From assembly GCA_040881985.1 (NCBI GenBank), contig JBBECE010000014.1, positions 1 to 64,000 on the forward strand: 64,000 nt of DNA, written 5' to 3'. The position numbers were made by a program, and so were the translations under genes. Positions 42,568-51,978 of the stretch are shown here, in pieces (the stretch's first letter is position 1; the number at the start of each line of letters is the position of its first letter). This DNA is from JBBECE01 sp040881985. Lineage in GTDB: Bacteria; Pseudomonadota; Alphaproteobacteria; Rhizobiales; Devosiaceae. The notes below the pieces were generated by a model that was not told where the DNA came from, did not search any database, and worked only from the letters and a program-made list of their open reading frames with translations.

Positions 42568-43209
42568 ATGCGCGAGGCATTGATCGTCTGGGGCGGCTGG
42601 CCGGGGCACGAGCCAGAAATCTGCGCCGGGATCGTCGGGGAGATGCTCGCGGCGGAAGGGTTCGCGGTGCATGTCCATGACCGCACCGAAGCCTTCGCCG
42701 ATCCGGCGATCCGCGACCATTCCCTGATCGTGCCGATCGTCACCCAGTCCAGGATCGAAAAGGCCGAAATCCAGAATCTCGTCGCTGCGGTCGAAGGCGG
42801 GGTCGGGATGGCGGGCTATCACGGCGGGATGGGCGACAGCTTTCGCGACTGCATCGACTATCAGTTCATGGTCGGCGGGCAGTGGGTGGCGCATCCGGGC
42901 AATATCATCGACTACCGGGTGGATGTGACACGTCCCGACGATCCGGTGATGGCGGGGATCGAGAGTTTCCCCTACCGGTCGGAGCAATATTACATGCATG
43001 TCGATCCGGCCAACGAAGTGCTGGCGACGACGACCTTCTCGGGCGAATTCGCGCCCTGGACGAAGGGGGTGGTGATGCCGGTCGTCTGGAAACGCCGGCA
43101 CGGGGCGGGGCGGGTCTTCTATTCGGCGCTCGGGCACGTCTCGAAGGAATTCGAGGTGCCGCAGATGAAGACAATCCTCAGACGCGGGATGGTCTGGGCG
43201 GCGCGCTAG
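42568..43209 (+). CDS. ThuA-family protein (second copy)
   Basis: A 213-residue short ThuA protein: ALIVWGGWPGHEPE at the start, GGVGMAGYHGGMGDSF in the middle with the conserved His, FPYRSEQYYMHVDP and GAGRVFYSALGHV later. It differs strongly from the 261-residue ThuA-like protein upstream, so it is not a recent copy. GAGG and GAGGG tracts lie about 10-25 bases before the ATG. Its stop is one base from the stop of the convergent DUF4424 gene. Probable role in sugar metabolism, substrate unknown. Confidence 0.9.
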   Translation: MREALIVWGGWPGHEPEICAGIVGEMLAAEGFAVHVHDRTEAFADPAIRDHSLIVPIVTQSRIEKAEIQNLVAAVEGGVGMAGYHGGMGDSFRDCIDYQFMVGGQWVAHPGNIIDYRVDVTRPDDPVMAGIESFPYRSEQYYMHVDPANEVLATTTFSGEFAPWTKGVVMPVVWKRRHGAGRVFYSALGHVSKEFEVPQMKTILRRGMVWAAR

Positions 43210-43210
43210 C

Positions 43211-44176
43211 TCACTCGCCGCGGCTGACGACGATCATGTCGACGTCCTGGTGCGGGGTGTAGTTGTCGGCTTCGAACGTGAACAGCGTCGGCGCCACTTT
43301 CGTCAGGCCGTCGGCCCAGCACAGCGAAACCAAGTTGTCCGAGGCGGATTTGTCGACGGTCAGCTTGAAGCGTCCGATCGGGCCGGCCCAGTTGGCCCCG
43401 GTCGTCAGCACATAGCCGGTCTCATAAGCGGCCAGGAACCCCTCGCGCGCCATCCGGTCGAAGGTCCGCCATTCGCCGTCCCCGGCGCAGTAGCGGGTCC
43501 GGTAGTAATTCTCATAGTCCTCGGACCAGTCGCCCTCGTAGAAGGGCGGGAAATAGGCGCCCGAGACGGGCTGATATTCGTGATGAACGGAAATCAGGCG
43601 GCCGGCGGGGAAAGTCGTCTCCCAAAGATAAGTGACATGGGTCGTCCACTGCCGCTGGTCATAGCCGTTCTCGTCGGTGACCAGGAGACCAAGGGCGCGC
43701 AGCGGCTCGGCGATTTCGGGCGGCATCTCGTTCCAGGGCGCCAGCACCTCGGCGAAGGGGGTGAGCGGCAGGCCGAGTGCTTCGAAGACCGAGGTCACGT
43801 CGTTGCCGTCCGACCCGATGATTTCGACATGCTCCCGGGCGGCGACAGGCAACCCGTCGACCGTGGTCGAGAACTGGATGAAGCGCGGGGTCTCGCGGTC
43901 GATCACGTCGTAGCCTTCGACCTGGCTGGCCTCGATCGGCGGCAGGGGGAAGGCGAGGGTAAGGGTCACGTCGGAGCCGGCTACATTCTCGAACACATAA
44001 TCGACGCCGATTTGCCGCCAGGAAATATGCAGGTCCTCGGAAGCGATGCGCACTGCCTCGGTCTGCTGCAATTCGAGCCCGCCGGCGGTGAGCATGGCCA
44101 TGCTGTCATTGGCGGCAAGCGTGCCGGGCAGGGCTGCCGCAAATATCGCAAGCGCGATTGGGCGGATGGAGTACAT
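43211..44176 (-). CDS. Secreted DUF4424 family protein
   Basis: A 321-residue exported protein. The signal peptide (MYSIRPIALAIFAAALPGTLA) is cut before Ala/Asn at about 22. The mature start NDSMAMLTAGGLELQ, followed by ASEDLHISWRQIGVDY and LTLAFPLPPIE, is the DUF4424 pattern. Later parts include VHHEYQPVSG and the paired Cys in RYCAGDGEW and VSLCWADG. Function is unknown. I start at the ATG at 44176, where the signal peptide begins; a longer frame from 44248 has no such fit. It follows the PccR gene by about 50 bases on the same strand. Confidence 0.85.
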   Translation of the reverse strand: MYSIRPIALAIFAAALPGTLAANDSMAMLTAGGLELQQTEAVRIASEDLHISWRQIGVDYVFENVAGSDVTLTLAFPLPPIEASQVEGYDVIDRETPRFIQFSTTVDGLPVAAREHVEIIGSDGNDVTSVFEALGLPLTPFAEVLAPWNEMPPEIAEPLRALGLLVTDENGYDQRQWTTHVTYLWETTFPAGRLISVHHEYQPVSGAYFPPFYEGDWSEDYENYYRTRYCAGDGEWRTFDRMAREGFLAAYETGYVLTTGANWAGPIGRFKLTVDKSASDNLVSLCWADGLTKVAPTLFTFEADNYTPHQDVDMIVVSRGE

Positions 44177-44225
44177 CCAAGGATAGTGGCGCTGAACTGA
44201 CCGCCCGTAAAGGGCGTCGGCCTTT

Positions 44226-45653
44226 TCAGACGATTTCGTACGGCACAACGGCGCGGCGGTCGGGATCGACCGAGATGGCAGCGGCGACTGGGGGCACCGA
44301 GCGCTGGGCGCAGTTGCGACGCTCGCAAATCCGGCAACTCACCCCGATCGGATCGAAGGCCGCGTCGGGACCTGTCGCGAGGCCGTCCGCATAGACGAGG
44401 CGCGAAGCGAATTCGATCTCGCAGCCGAGTGCATAGGCGTAACGGCGGGCCGGACTGCGGAAGCCGCGGCCCGGTTTTTCCGCCGACCAGGCGAGGCAGA
44501 GATAGCGGTGGCCGTCGGGCGTCTCGGCAAGTTGGCGGATGATCCGGCCATGCGCTTCGAACGCCTGGTGGACGTTCCAGAGCGGGCAGGCGCCGCCGAA
44601 GCGCGCAAATTGCAGCGGCGTCGCCGAATGGCGTTTGGTGATGGTGCCCGCGGCATCGATTCGGGCAAAGAAGAACGGCACGCCGCGCGCCTTGGGTCGC
44701 TGAAGAGTCGAGAGCCGATGCGCGATCTGTTCGGTCGAGGCGTCGAAGCGATGGGCCAATTCGCCGAGATCGTGGCGTTCGGCTTCGGCGGCGGCGAGGA
44801 AGGCGCCATAGGGCATTTGCAGGGCGCCAGCGAAATAATTGGCGAGGCCGATCTGGCAGATGCGGCGGGCGTCGGCAGTCTTGAAATTGGCGGCGTCGAG
44901 GATCGCGCCGATTCGGGTCGTCTGCTCCATCAGCCCCAGCTGCGCGGCGATCTGGAAGAACTGGGTCGAGGGCTCGAGCCTTTCGGAGACCGAAAGCCGC
45001 CGGGCGACGCGGTCGAAGGCGCGGATCATGTCGGGGCGTTCGGGGGCGGTAAAGGCAATCTTGATCGCGTGGGCGTCCTCGACATAGGCGACGAGCCGGT
45101 CAAGCCGGTGGCGGGGCTCATGCTCGGGGCCTTGGCCGATCTCGCCGGCGAGCTCCTCGGCGGCGCGGTCGAGCGGGTCGAGATAGTTGCCGGCATAGTG
45201 GAAGAAATCGCGCACCTCCTCATAGGCCGTCTGGGGCGCTCCGCCCGGCTGCTGGGCAAGCGCGTCGTCCATCGAGGCGAGCCGCTCGGCGGATTTACGA
45301 TACGCCTCATAAAGTCGGAGCACCGCATGGGCGGTCGAGGGCGCCGATGAGGTGACGGTTTTGAGCTCGGGGAGAGAAGGGGTGCCGGCGCCGAAGACAG
45401 GATCGGCCAGCACCTCGCGCAAATCGGCGAGGAGCCGATCCGACTTGTCGCTCATCAGTTCCGAGAGATCGAGATTGAAGCCCTCGGCGAGCGCCAGCAT
45501 CACCGCGGCGGTGAGCGGGCGCTGATTATTCTCGATCTGATTGACATAGGAGGTCGACACGTCGAGCCGGGCGGCGAGTTGAGCCTGGGTGAGGCGATGC
45601 TGGTCGCGAATTGCCTTGAGGCGGGCACCGGCAAAAATCTTCCGTCCAGGCAT
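44226..45653 (-). CDS. pccR: PccR-type short-chain acyl-CoA-responsive XRE regulator
   Basis: A 475-residue regulator of the ScfR group (PccR of Rhodobacter sphaeroides, RamB). The XRE helix-turn-helix lies at about residues 8-65 (RLTQAQLAARLDVSTSYVNQIENNQR in pieces: LTQAQLAARLDVS, YVNQIENN). The middle is the IrrE-like/DUF2083 acyl-CoA sensor part. The C-terminus carries conserved Cys in GGACPLWNVHQAFE and VSCRICERRNC. It faces pccB, as expected for a regulator of propionyl-CoA carboxylation. The ATG at 45653 has GGAG nine bases upstream; the GTG at 45668 would overlap that site. Confidence 0.9.
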   Translation of the reverse strand: MPGRKIFAGARLKAIRDQHRLTQAQLAARLDVSTSYVNQIENNQRPLTAAVMLALAEGFNLDLSELMSDKSDRLLADLREVLADPVFGAGTPSLPELKTVTSSAPSTAHAVLRLYEAYRKSAERLASMDDALAQQPGGAPQTAYEEVRDFFHYAGNYLDPLDRAAEELAGEIGQGPEHEPRHRLDRLVAYVEDAHAIKIAFTAPERPDMIRAFDRVARRLSVSERLEPSTQFFQIAAQLGLMEQTTRIGAILDAANFKTADARRICQIGLANYFAGALQMPYGAFLAAAEAERHDLGELAHRFDASTEQIAHRLSTLQRPKARGVPFFFARIDAAGTITKRHSATPLQFARFGGACPLWNVHQAFEAHGRIIRQLAETPDGHRYLCLAWSAEKPGRGFRSPARRYAYALGCEIEFASRLVYADGLATGPDAAFDPIGVSCRICERRNCAQRSVPPVAAAISVDPDRRAVVPYEIV

Positions 45654-45654
45654 A

Positions 45655-45700
45655 TTTGCAAGCTCCACAAATTTACAATTTGCAATTGCGTTATTTGTAA
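45655..45700. promoter_or_regulatory. Candidate PccR operator region (cluster of TTTGCAA-like sites)
   Basis: The spacer between pccR and pccB is AT-rich and holds TTTGCAA at 45655-45661, TTTACAA at 45672-45678, TTTGCAA at 45679-45685 and TTTGTAA at 45694-45700. As I recall, PccR of Rhodobacter binds two TTTGCAAA-type half-sites four bases apart. The spacing here differs, so the exact site is uncertain, but the cluster is clear. The cluster overlaps the 5' end of the pccR message. Confidence 0.55.
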
Positions 45701-45778
45701 CATATTCGCATGGTTTCGTTTAGTCCCCGCCTCGCCGAAGGGTTATTAATTGCCGAATCCTTGCGGAGAGAGGCCCCG

Positions 45779-47311
45779 ATGCAGGAAATCCTGGCGGAAC
45801 TGGAAGGCAAGCGGGCGCTGGCGCGGCTTGGCGGCGGCCAGCGCCGCATCGATACCCAGCACGGCAAGGGCAAGCTGACCGCCCGCGAGCGGCTCGACGT
45901 GCTGCTGGATCCGGGCTCCTTCGAAGAATACGACATGTTCGTCACCCATCGGGAGACGAACTTCGGCATGGCTGAAACCGTCATCCCCGGCGACGGGGTG
46001 GTGACGGGCTGGGGCAGGATCAATGGGCGGCTGACTTACGTCTTCTCGCAGGACTTCACCGTCTTCGGTGGCTCGCTCTCCGAAACCCATGCCAAAAAAA
46101 TCTGCAAGGTGATGGAGCTCGCGGTGCAGAACGGGGCGCCGATCATCGGGCTCAACGATTCGGGCGGGGCGCGCATCCAGGAGGGCGTCGCCTCGCTCGG
46201 GGGCTATGCCGATGTGTTTTTGCGCAACGTCCTCGCCTCCGGCACGGTGCCGCAAATCTCGGTGATCATGGGGCCGTGCGCGGGCGGGGCCGTGTATTCG
46301 CCGGCGATGACTGACTTCATCTATATGGTGAAGGATACGAGCTACATGTTTGTCACCGGCCCGGATGTGGTGAAGACGGTGACCAACGAGACGGTCACAC
46401 AGGAGGAGCTGGGCGGCGCCGAGACCCACACGAAAACGTCGTCGGTCGCCGACGCCGCGTTCGAGAACGATATCGAGACGCTGCTGGAAGTGCGGCGGCT
46501 GTTCGACTTTTTGCCGCTGAGCGCGCGCGACAAGGCGCCGCGGATCGAGGTCAACGATCAAGCGGAGAGACTTGAGCCGAGCCTCGACCGGATCATCCCG
46601 GCCAATCCCAACACGCCCTACGACATGCACGAGGTGATCCGGAAAGTCGCCGACGAAGGCGACTATCTCGGCATCCAGACCGCGCATGCGCGGAATATCC
46701 TCACCGGTTTCATTCGACTCGATGGGCAGACGGTCGGGGTCGTCGCCAACCAGCCGCTGGTCCTGGCGGGGTGCCTCGACATTGCCGCCTCGCGCAAGGC
46801 GGCGCGGTTCATCCGGTTTTGCGACGCCTTCAACATTCCGATCCTGACGCTGGTCGACGTGCCGGGGTTCCTGCCGGGCGTAGCGCAGGAATATGGCGGG
46901 ATCATCAAGCACGGCGCGAAGCTGCTCTTCGCCTATGCCGAGGCGACGGTGCCGAAAGTGACGGTCATCACCCGCAAGGCCTATGGCGGGGCCTATGACG
47001 TGATGTCCTCGAAACACATCCGCGCCGACGTCAACTATGCCTGGCCGAGCGCGCAGATCGCGGTGATGGGGGCAAAGGGGGCTGCGGAAATTCTCTATCG
47101 CCCGGAGCTCGGCGACCCCGAGAAGATCGCCAAGCGCACCAAGGACTACGAGGACCGCTTCGCCAATCCGTTCGTCGCGGCGGAGCGCGGCTTCATCGAC
47201 GATGTGATCATGCCGCACTCAACGCGGCGGCGGGTCATAAGGGCGTTCGAGACTTTGGCGGGGAAGCAGCAATCCCTGCCGCCGAAGAAACACGACAACA
47301 TTCCGCTGTGA
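45779..47311 (+). CDS. pccB: Propionyl-CoA carboxylase beta subunit
   Basis: A 510-residue carboxyltransferase. It has the N-terminal GKGKLTARERLDVLLDPGSF, oxyanion Gly pairs in PCAGGAVYSPA and in RKAYGGAYDVM, and NDSGGARIQEGV for acyl-CoA, all typical. With PccA it makes methylmalonyl-CoA from propionyl-CoA. The ATG at 45779 follows GGAGAGAGG; the frame extends upstream but the N-terminus MQEILAELE fits the family. It is the first gene of the propionate operon and is divergent from pccR. Confidence 0.95.
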   Translation: MQEILAELEGKRALARLGGGQRRIDTQHGKGKLTARERLDVLLDPGSFEEYDMFVTHRETNFGMAETVIPGDGVVTGWGRINGRLTYVFSQDFTVFGGSLSETHAKKICKVMELAVQNGAPIIGLNDSGGARIQEGVASLGGYADVFLRNVLASGTVPQISVIMGPCAGGAVYSPAMTDFIYMVKDTSYMFVTGPDVVKTVTNETVTQEELGGAETHTKTSSVADAAFENDIETLLEVRRLFDFLPLSARDKAPRIEVNDQAERLEPSLDRIIPANPNTPYDMHEVIRKVADEGDYLGIQTAHARNILTGFIRLDGQTVGVVANQPLVLAGCLDIAASRKAARFIRFCDAFNIPILTLVDVPGFLPGVAQEYGGIIKHGAKLLFAYAEATVPKVTVITRKAYGGAYDVMSSKHIRADVNYAWPSAQIAVMGAKGAAEILYRPELGDPEKIAKRTKDYEDRFANPFVAAERGFIDDVIMPHSTRRRVIRAFETLAGKQQSLPPKKHDNIPL

Positions 47312-47319
47312 GAGTTCGA

Positions 47320-47841
47320 ATGACCGATGAACGCATCAGCGTGGTCAAAGGCGACATCACGACGCTTGTAGTTCAGGCAATCGTCAACGCGGCAAACGAA
47401 CAGCTAAGCGATGGGGCCGGTGTCAACGGCGCCATTCATCGTGCTGCGGGTCCGGGCTTAGCAGCGGAGTGTGCTCGCCTTGGCGGTTGCCAGACCGGAG
47501 ATGCCAAAATCACCGGCGGATACCAGTTGCCGGCACGACATGTGATCCATGCGGTCGGACCTGTTTGGGAGGGCGGCGGCGCGGGTGAAGCGGACATGCT
47601 CGCCGCCTGCTACCATCGGGCGCTGGAACTGGCTCAGGAATTCGGCTGCAAGACCGTCGCTTTTCCGGCGATCTCAACGGGCGTTTTCGGCTATCCGAAG
47701 CGTGAGGCAGCGAAGGTCGCCATCACGTCGGTCTCGGATTGGTTGGCGGACAACCAAACAATCGAGCGGGTGATTTTCTGCTGCTTCGATCGGGAAACGG
47801 CTGAAATCTATGCTGCGCTTCTCGATCTCGGCGCGAGCTGA
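47320..47841 (+). CDS. Macrodomain protein (O-acetyl-ADP-ribose deacetylase type)
   Basis: A 173-residue single macrodomain. VVKGDITTLVVQAIVNAANEQL gives the Asp and Asn contacts (parts GDITTL, VNAANEQL), AGVNGAIHRAAG is the catalytic loop and AISTGVFGYP binds diphosphate. It matches MacroD-type proteins that remove acetyl or ADP-ribosyl groups. It sits between pccB (8 bases) and pccA (one base), so it is co-expressed with propionyl-CoA carboxylase. The ATG at 47320 is preferred over the GTG at 47308, which overlaps the pccB stop. Confidence 0.92.
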   Translation: MTDERISVVKGDITTLVVQAIVNAANEQLSDGAGVNGAIHRAAGPGLAAECARLGGCQTGDAKITGGYQLPARHVIHAVGPVWEGGGAGEADMLAACYHRALELAQEFGCKTVAFPAISTGVFGYPKREAAKVAITSVSDWLADNQTIERVIFCCFDRETAEIYAALLDLGAS

Positions 47842-47842
47842 C

Positions 47843-49840
47843 ATGTTCTCCCGCATCCTCATCGCCAATCGCGGGGAGATTGCCTGCCGGGTGATCAAAA
47901 CGGCGAAGCGCATGGGCGTCGGCACGGTCGCGGTCTATTCGGACGCCGACCGGGATTCGCCCCATGTGGCGTTGGCCGATCAGGCGGTGCGGCTTGAGGG
48001 CGCGACTGCCGCCAAGACCTATCTCGACGGCGCGCGGATCATCGCGGCGGCGAAGTCCTCGGCGGCCGAAGCGATCCATCCCGGCTACGGGTTCCTCAGC
48101 GAGAATGCCGGATTTGCGCGGGCCTGCGCCAAAGCGAAGCTCATCTTCATCGGCCCGCCGCCCGAAGCCATCGAGGCGATGGGGGACAAACTCGCTTCCA
48201 AGAAGCTTGCGGCCGAGGCCGGCGTCTCGACAGTGCCGGGTCACGACGCGCCGATCGCCGATGCCAAGGAGGCGGTGCGGATCGCGAGGAAAATCGGCTA
48301 TCCGGTGATGATCAAGGCCTCGGCGGGCGGCGGTGGCAAGGGCATGCGGATCGCCCGCTCCGACCCCGAACTGCGCGAAGGTCTCGAGCGGGCGCGTTCG
48401 GAGGCGCTGGCTTCATTCGGCGACGACAGGTTGCTGATCGAGAAGTTCATCGAGAACCCGCGCCATATCGAAATCCAGATCATCGCCGACGGGCACGGCA
48501 ACGTGGTGCATCTTTTCGAGCGCGAATGCTCGATTCAGCGGAGGCACCAGAAGGTGATCGAGGAGGCCCCGTCGCCCTTCCTCGACGAAGCGACGCGGGC
48601 GGCGATGGGGGCGCAGGCGAAAAAACTCGCCGAGCGGGTGGGATACACTAGCGCCGGGACGGTTGAGTTCATCGTCGACCCGGAGAAGAACTTCTATTTT
48701 CTCGAAATGAATACGCGGCTGCAGGTCGAGCATCCGGTGACCGAACTCGTCACTGGTCTTGATCTCGTCGAACTGATGCTGCGCGTCGCCGCGGGAGAAA
48801 GGCTGCCCTTCAGCCAGGACGAGGTGAAGGTCAAAGGCTCGGCCATCGAATGCCGGCTTTATGCGGAGGATCCCTATCGGGGCTTCCTGCCCTCGACCGG
48901 GCGGCTCATCCGGTTTCGCCCGCCGGCGGAAGTCGCGGGCCCACAAGGCACGGTCAGGGTCGATACGGGGGTCGAGGAGGGCGGGGAGATTTCGCGGCTC
49001 TACGATCCGCTGATCGCCAAGCTCTCGACCTGGGGCAAAACCCGCGCGGCGGCGATCGCCGCGATGCAGGCGGCGCTCGACAGGTTCGAGGTCGAGGGCA
49101 TCGGCAATAATGTGCCGTTCCTCTCGGCGGTGATGGGCCAGAGGCGGTTCGGCGCTGGGCGGCTCTCGACGCTCTATGTCGAGGAGGAATTTCCGGGGGG
49201 CTTTAAGGGGGTGGCGCCGGACGAGGCGACGTTGAGCCGGCTTGCGGCGCTCGCCTGCGCTGCGGCGCTCAGGATCGAGGCGCGGGGCTTTGCCGGCGGG
49301 CCTGCGCGTCCGGGGCCGATCGAGGGCGTGCGAGCGGTGATGATCGACAACCGGCGCTGGGATTTTTCGGCGCATGCGGCGGCGGATTTCTTTTCGCTGA
49401 AGACACCGGATGGCGTGGCAATCGAAGTCGAGACGACTTGGCAGCCCGGCGAAAAATTGGCCGAGGCGCGGATCGGCGGGCACAATCTTGTCGTCCGGCT
49501 CGACCGGCGCAGTTCCGGCTTCCGCCTTCGCCATCGCGGCGCGGATTTGATCGCCTGGGTACTCATGCCGCGGGTTGCTGACCTGATGGTGCATATGCCG
49601 GTCAAGGCGCCGCCGGACCTGACGAAATATCTTCTCTGTCCGATGCCGGGGCAGGTGGTGCGGATCGAGGTCGGGGCGGGCGAAGTGGTCGAGGAGGGCC
49701 AGCCGCTCGCCCTCGTCGAGGCGATGAAGATGGAAAACGTGCTTCGCGCCGACCGGCGTGCGAAAGTCACGAAAATCCTCGTCGCGGTCGGGGCGGTGCT
49801 GGCGGTCGACGAGGTGATCATGGAGTTCGAGACGGCATGA
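47843..49840 (+). CDS. pccA: Propionyl-CoA carboxylase alpha subunit (biotin carboxylase plus biotin carrier)
   Basis: A 665-residue enzyme. The biotin carboxylase part covers about residues 1-450 (ILIANRGEIACRVI, IKASAGGGGKGMR, EFIVDPEKNFYFLEMNTRLQVEH in its key part EMNTRLQVEHPVTE). A linker BT domain follows at about 500-580, and the biotin carrier at the C-terminus ends with biotinyl Lys629 in EAMKME. It attaches CO2 to biotin for PccB. The ATG at 47843 lies one base after the macrodomain stop, and its own stop overlaps the mutase gene by four bases. Confidence 0.95.
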   Translation: MFSRILIANRGEIACRVIKTAKRMGVGTVAVYSDADRDSPHVALADQAVRLEGATAAKTYLDGARIIAAAKSSAAEAIHPGYGFLSENAGFARACAKAKLIFIGPPPEAIEAMGDKLASKKLAAEAGVSTVPGHDAPIADAKEAVRIARKIGYPVMIKASAGGGGKGMRIARSDPELREGLERARSEALASFGDDRLLIEKFIENPRHIEIQIIADGHGNVVHLFERECSIQRRHQKVIEEAPSPFLDEATRAAMGAQAKKLAERVGYTSAGTVEFIVDPEKNFYFLEMNTRLQVEHPVTELVTGLDLVELMLRVAAGERLPFSQDEVKVKGSAIECRLYAEDPYRGFLPSTGRLIRFRPPAEVAGPQGTVRVDTGVEEGGEISRLYDPLIAKLSTWGKTRAAAIAAMQAALDRFEVEGIGNNVPFLSAVMGQRRFGAGRLSTLYVEEEFPGGFKGVAPDEATLSRLAALACAAALRIEARGFAGGPARPGPIEGVRAVMIDNRRWDFSAHAAADFFSLKTPDGVAIEVETTWQPGEKLAEARIGGHNLVVRLDRRSSGFRLRHRGADLIAWVLMPRVADLMVHMPVKAPPDLTKYLLCPMPGQVVRIEVGAGEVVEEGQPLALVEAMKMENVLRADRRAKVTKILVAVGAVLAVDEVIMEFETA

Positions 49841-51978
49841 GCCGGGTCAAACCCGCCACCTACGCGGCCTGGGCCAAGCTCGCCGCGGGCGAACTTGGCA
49901 GCAAGCCGGTCGAGGCGCTGGGCGAAGGCTATGGCGGGCTAAAGGTCAGGCCGGCCTATTTCGCAGCGGACGTGACGGCGGAGGCGGCCGGCGCGATGCC
50001 GGGCCAAGCGCCGTTCGCCCGCGGCATTCGGGCGACCATGTATGCCAACCGCGCCTGGACCATCCGCCAATATGCCGGCTTCTCGACGGCGCGAGAATCG
50101 AATGCCTTTTATCGTCAGGCCCTGGCCGGCGGGCAGAGGGGGCTTTCGGTTGCCTTCGATCTGGCGACCCATCGCGGCTATGACAGCGACCATCCGCGCG
50201 TCAAAGGCGACGTCGGCAAGGCAGGCGTCGCCATCGACACGATCGAGGACATGAAGGCGCTGTTCGACGGCATTCCGCTCGACGAGATGAGCGTCTCGAT
50301 GACGATGAACGGGGCGGTCATCCCGGTGATGGCGATGTTCATCGCCGCCGCCGAAGAGCGGGGGGTTGCGCAGGAGGCGTTGTCGGGGACCATCCAGAAC
50401 GACATATTGAAAGAGTTCATGGTCCGCAATACCTACATCTATCCGCCCGAGCCCTCGATGCGGATTGTCGGCGAGGTCATCGCCTACACCGCCCGGCATA
50501 TGCCGAAATTCAATTCAATTTCGGTCTCCGGCTATCATATGCACGAGGCGGGAGCGACCGCTGTGCAGGAGTTGGGCTATACGCTCGCCGACGGGATCGA
50601 GTATGTGCGGGCGGCGCTCGCCCAGGGTCTCGATATCGACGATTTTGCGCCACGTATGTCGTTCTTCTTCGGCATCGGGATGAATCTCTTTCTCGAGGTC
50701 GCCAAGCTGCGGGCGGCGCGGGTGCTGTGGAGCGGCATCATGGCCGATCTCGGCGCCGAGGATCCGCGCTCGCTGATGCTGCGGACCCATTGCCAGACCT
50801 CGGGCGTGTCGCTGACCGAGCAGGACCCAATGAACAATCTGGTCCGCACCGCCTATGAGGCGCTCGCCGCGGTTCTCGGCGGCACCCAGTCGCTGCACAC
50901 CAATTCGTTCGACGAGGCGATCGCACTGCCGGGCGAGGCGGCGGCGCGGATCGCGCGGAACACGCAGCTCATCCTCGCCCACGAGACGCGGGTGGCCGAC
51001 GTTGTCGATCCGCTCGGTGGCTCCTATTATGTCGAGGCGCTGACTGCGGGGCTGGTCGGCGAGGCAGGCGCATTGATCGAGGCGGTCGAGGCGGTCGGCG
51101 GGATGGTCAGCGCGGTTGCGGCGGGGACGCCGAAGCTCGCGATCGAGCGCGCCGCGGCGATAAGGCAGGCGCGTATCGACAAGGGCGAAGAGGTGATCGT
51201 CGGGGTCAACCGGTATCGGCTCGAGGAGGAGCCCGAAACAAGTTTCCGCGAGATCGATACGTCGGCGGTCAGGGCCGAGCAGGTCAAGCGGCTCAATGAA
51301 GTCAAACGCCGGCGCGACGCGGTGGCATGCGAGGCGGCACTTGACGGGCTGCGCGAGGCGGCGGCGCAAGACAAGGGCAACATGCTCGGGGCGGCAATCG
51401 TCGCCGCCAGGGCGCGGGCGACGCTTGGCGAGATTTCGCAAGCGCTTGAAGAGGTGTTCGGCCGCTATCAGGGGCACCCGCAGGTAGTGCGCGGCGTTTA
51501 CGCGGCCGAGTATGCCGGAGACGCCGAGTATGAAGCGGCCAGTGCCCGGATTGGCGCCTATGTCGCGGCGAACGGCAAGCCGCCCTCGATCTATATCGCC
51601 AAGATGGGCCAGGACGGCCACGACCGGGGCGCGCATCTGATCGCCACCGCGTTTGCCGATCTCGGCTTTACCGTGGTGGCGGGGGAATTGTTCGAGACGC
51701 CCGCCGAGGTGGCCGTCCGGGCGGCCGCCGCCGGCGTCGAGGCGATTGGGGTTTCGACTCTCGCAGCGGGGCACCGGACTCTGGTGCCGGAACTGACGGC
51801 GGCGCTGAAGGCGCGCGGCGCCGATCTGGCGGTCTTTTGCGGCGGGGTCATCCCGGAGAAGGACTACGGCTTTTTGCGCGAAGCGGGGGTAGCGGAGATC
51901 TTCGGGCCGGGGACCAATGTCATCGCGGCGGCCAATGCCGTGATGGACACGCTCGAAGGGCGGCGGAGGAACCGGTGA
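49837..51978 (+). CDS. scpA: Methylmalonyl-CoA mutase
   Basis: A 713-residue B12 enzyme with both parts on one chain. The substrate barrel (about 1-560) shows YAGFSTARESNAFYR and LAGGQRGLSVAFDLATHRGYDSDHPR in its key part FDLATHRGYDSD, and MTMNGAVIPV. The C-terminal cobalamin domain (about 580-713) has the lower-ligand His in GQDGHDRG (DxHxxG). It converts methylmalonyl-CoA into succinyl-CoA. No MeaB-type GTPase is seen near. It starts in the pccA stop and overlaps the epimerase GTG start by four bases. Confidence 0.95.
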   Translation: MSRVKPATYAAWAKLAAGELGSKPVEALGEGYGGLKVRPAYFAADVTAEAAGAMPGQAPFARGIRATMYANRAWTIRQYAGFSTARESNAFYRQALAGGQRGLSVAFDLATHRGYDSDHPRVKGDVGKAGVAIDTIEDMKALFDGIPLDEMSVSMTMNGAVIPVMAMFIAAAEERGVAQEALSGTIQNDILKEFMVRNTYIYPPEPSMRIVGEVIAYTARHMPKFNSISVSGYHMHEAGATAVQELGYTLADGIEYVRAALAQGLDIDDFAPRMSFFFGIGMNLFLEVAKLRAARVLWSGIMADLGAEDPRSLMLRTHCQTSGVSLTEQDPMNNLVRTAYEALAAVLGGTQSLHTNSFDEAIALPGEAAARIARNTQLILAHETRVADVVDPLGGSYYVEALTAGLVGEAGALIEAVEAVGGMVSAVAAGTPKLAIERAAAIRQARIDKGEEVIVGVNRYRLEEEPETSFREIDTSAVRAEQVKRLNEVKRRRDAVACEAALDGLREAAAQDKGNMLGAAIVAARARATLGEISQALEEVFGRYQGHPQVVRGVYAAEYAGDAEYEAASARIGAYVAANGKPPSIYIAKMGQDGHDRGAHLIATAFADLGFTVVAGELFETPAEVAVRAAAAGVEAIGVSTLAAGHRTLVPELTAALKARGADLAVFCGGVIPEKDYGFLREAGVAEIFGPGTNVIAAANAVMDTLEGRRRNR

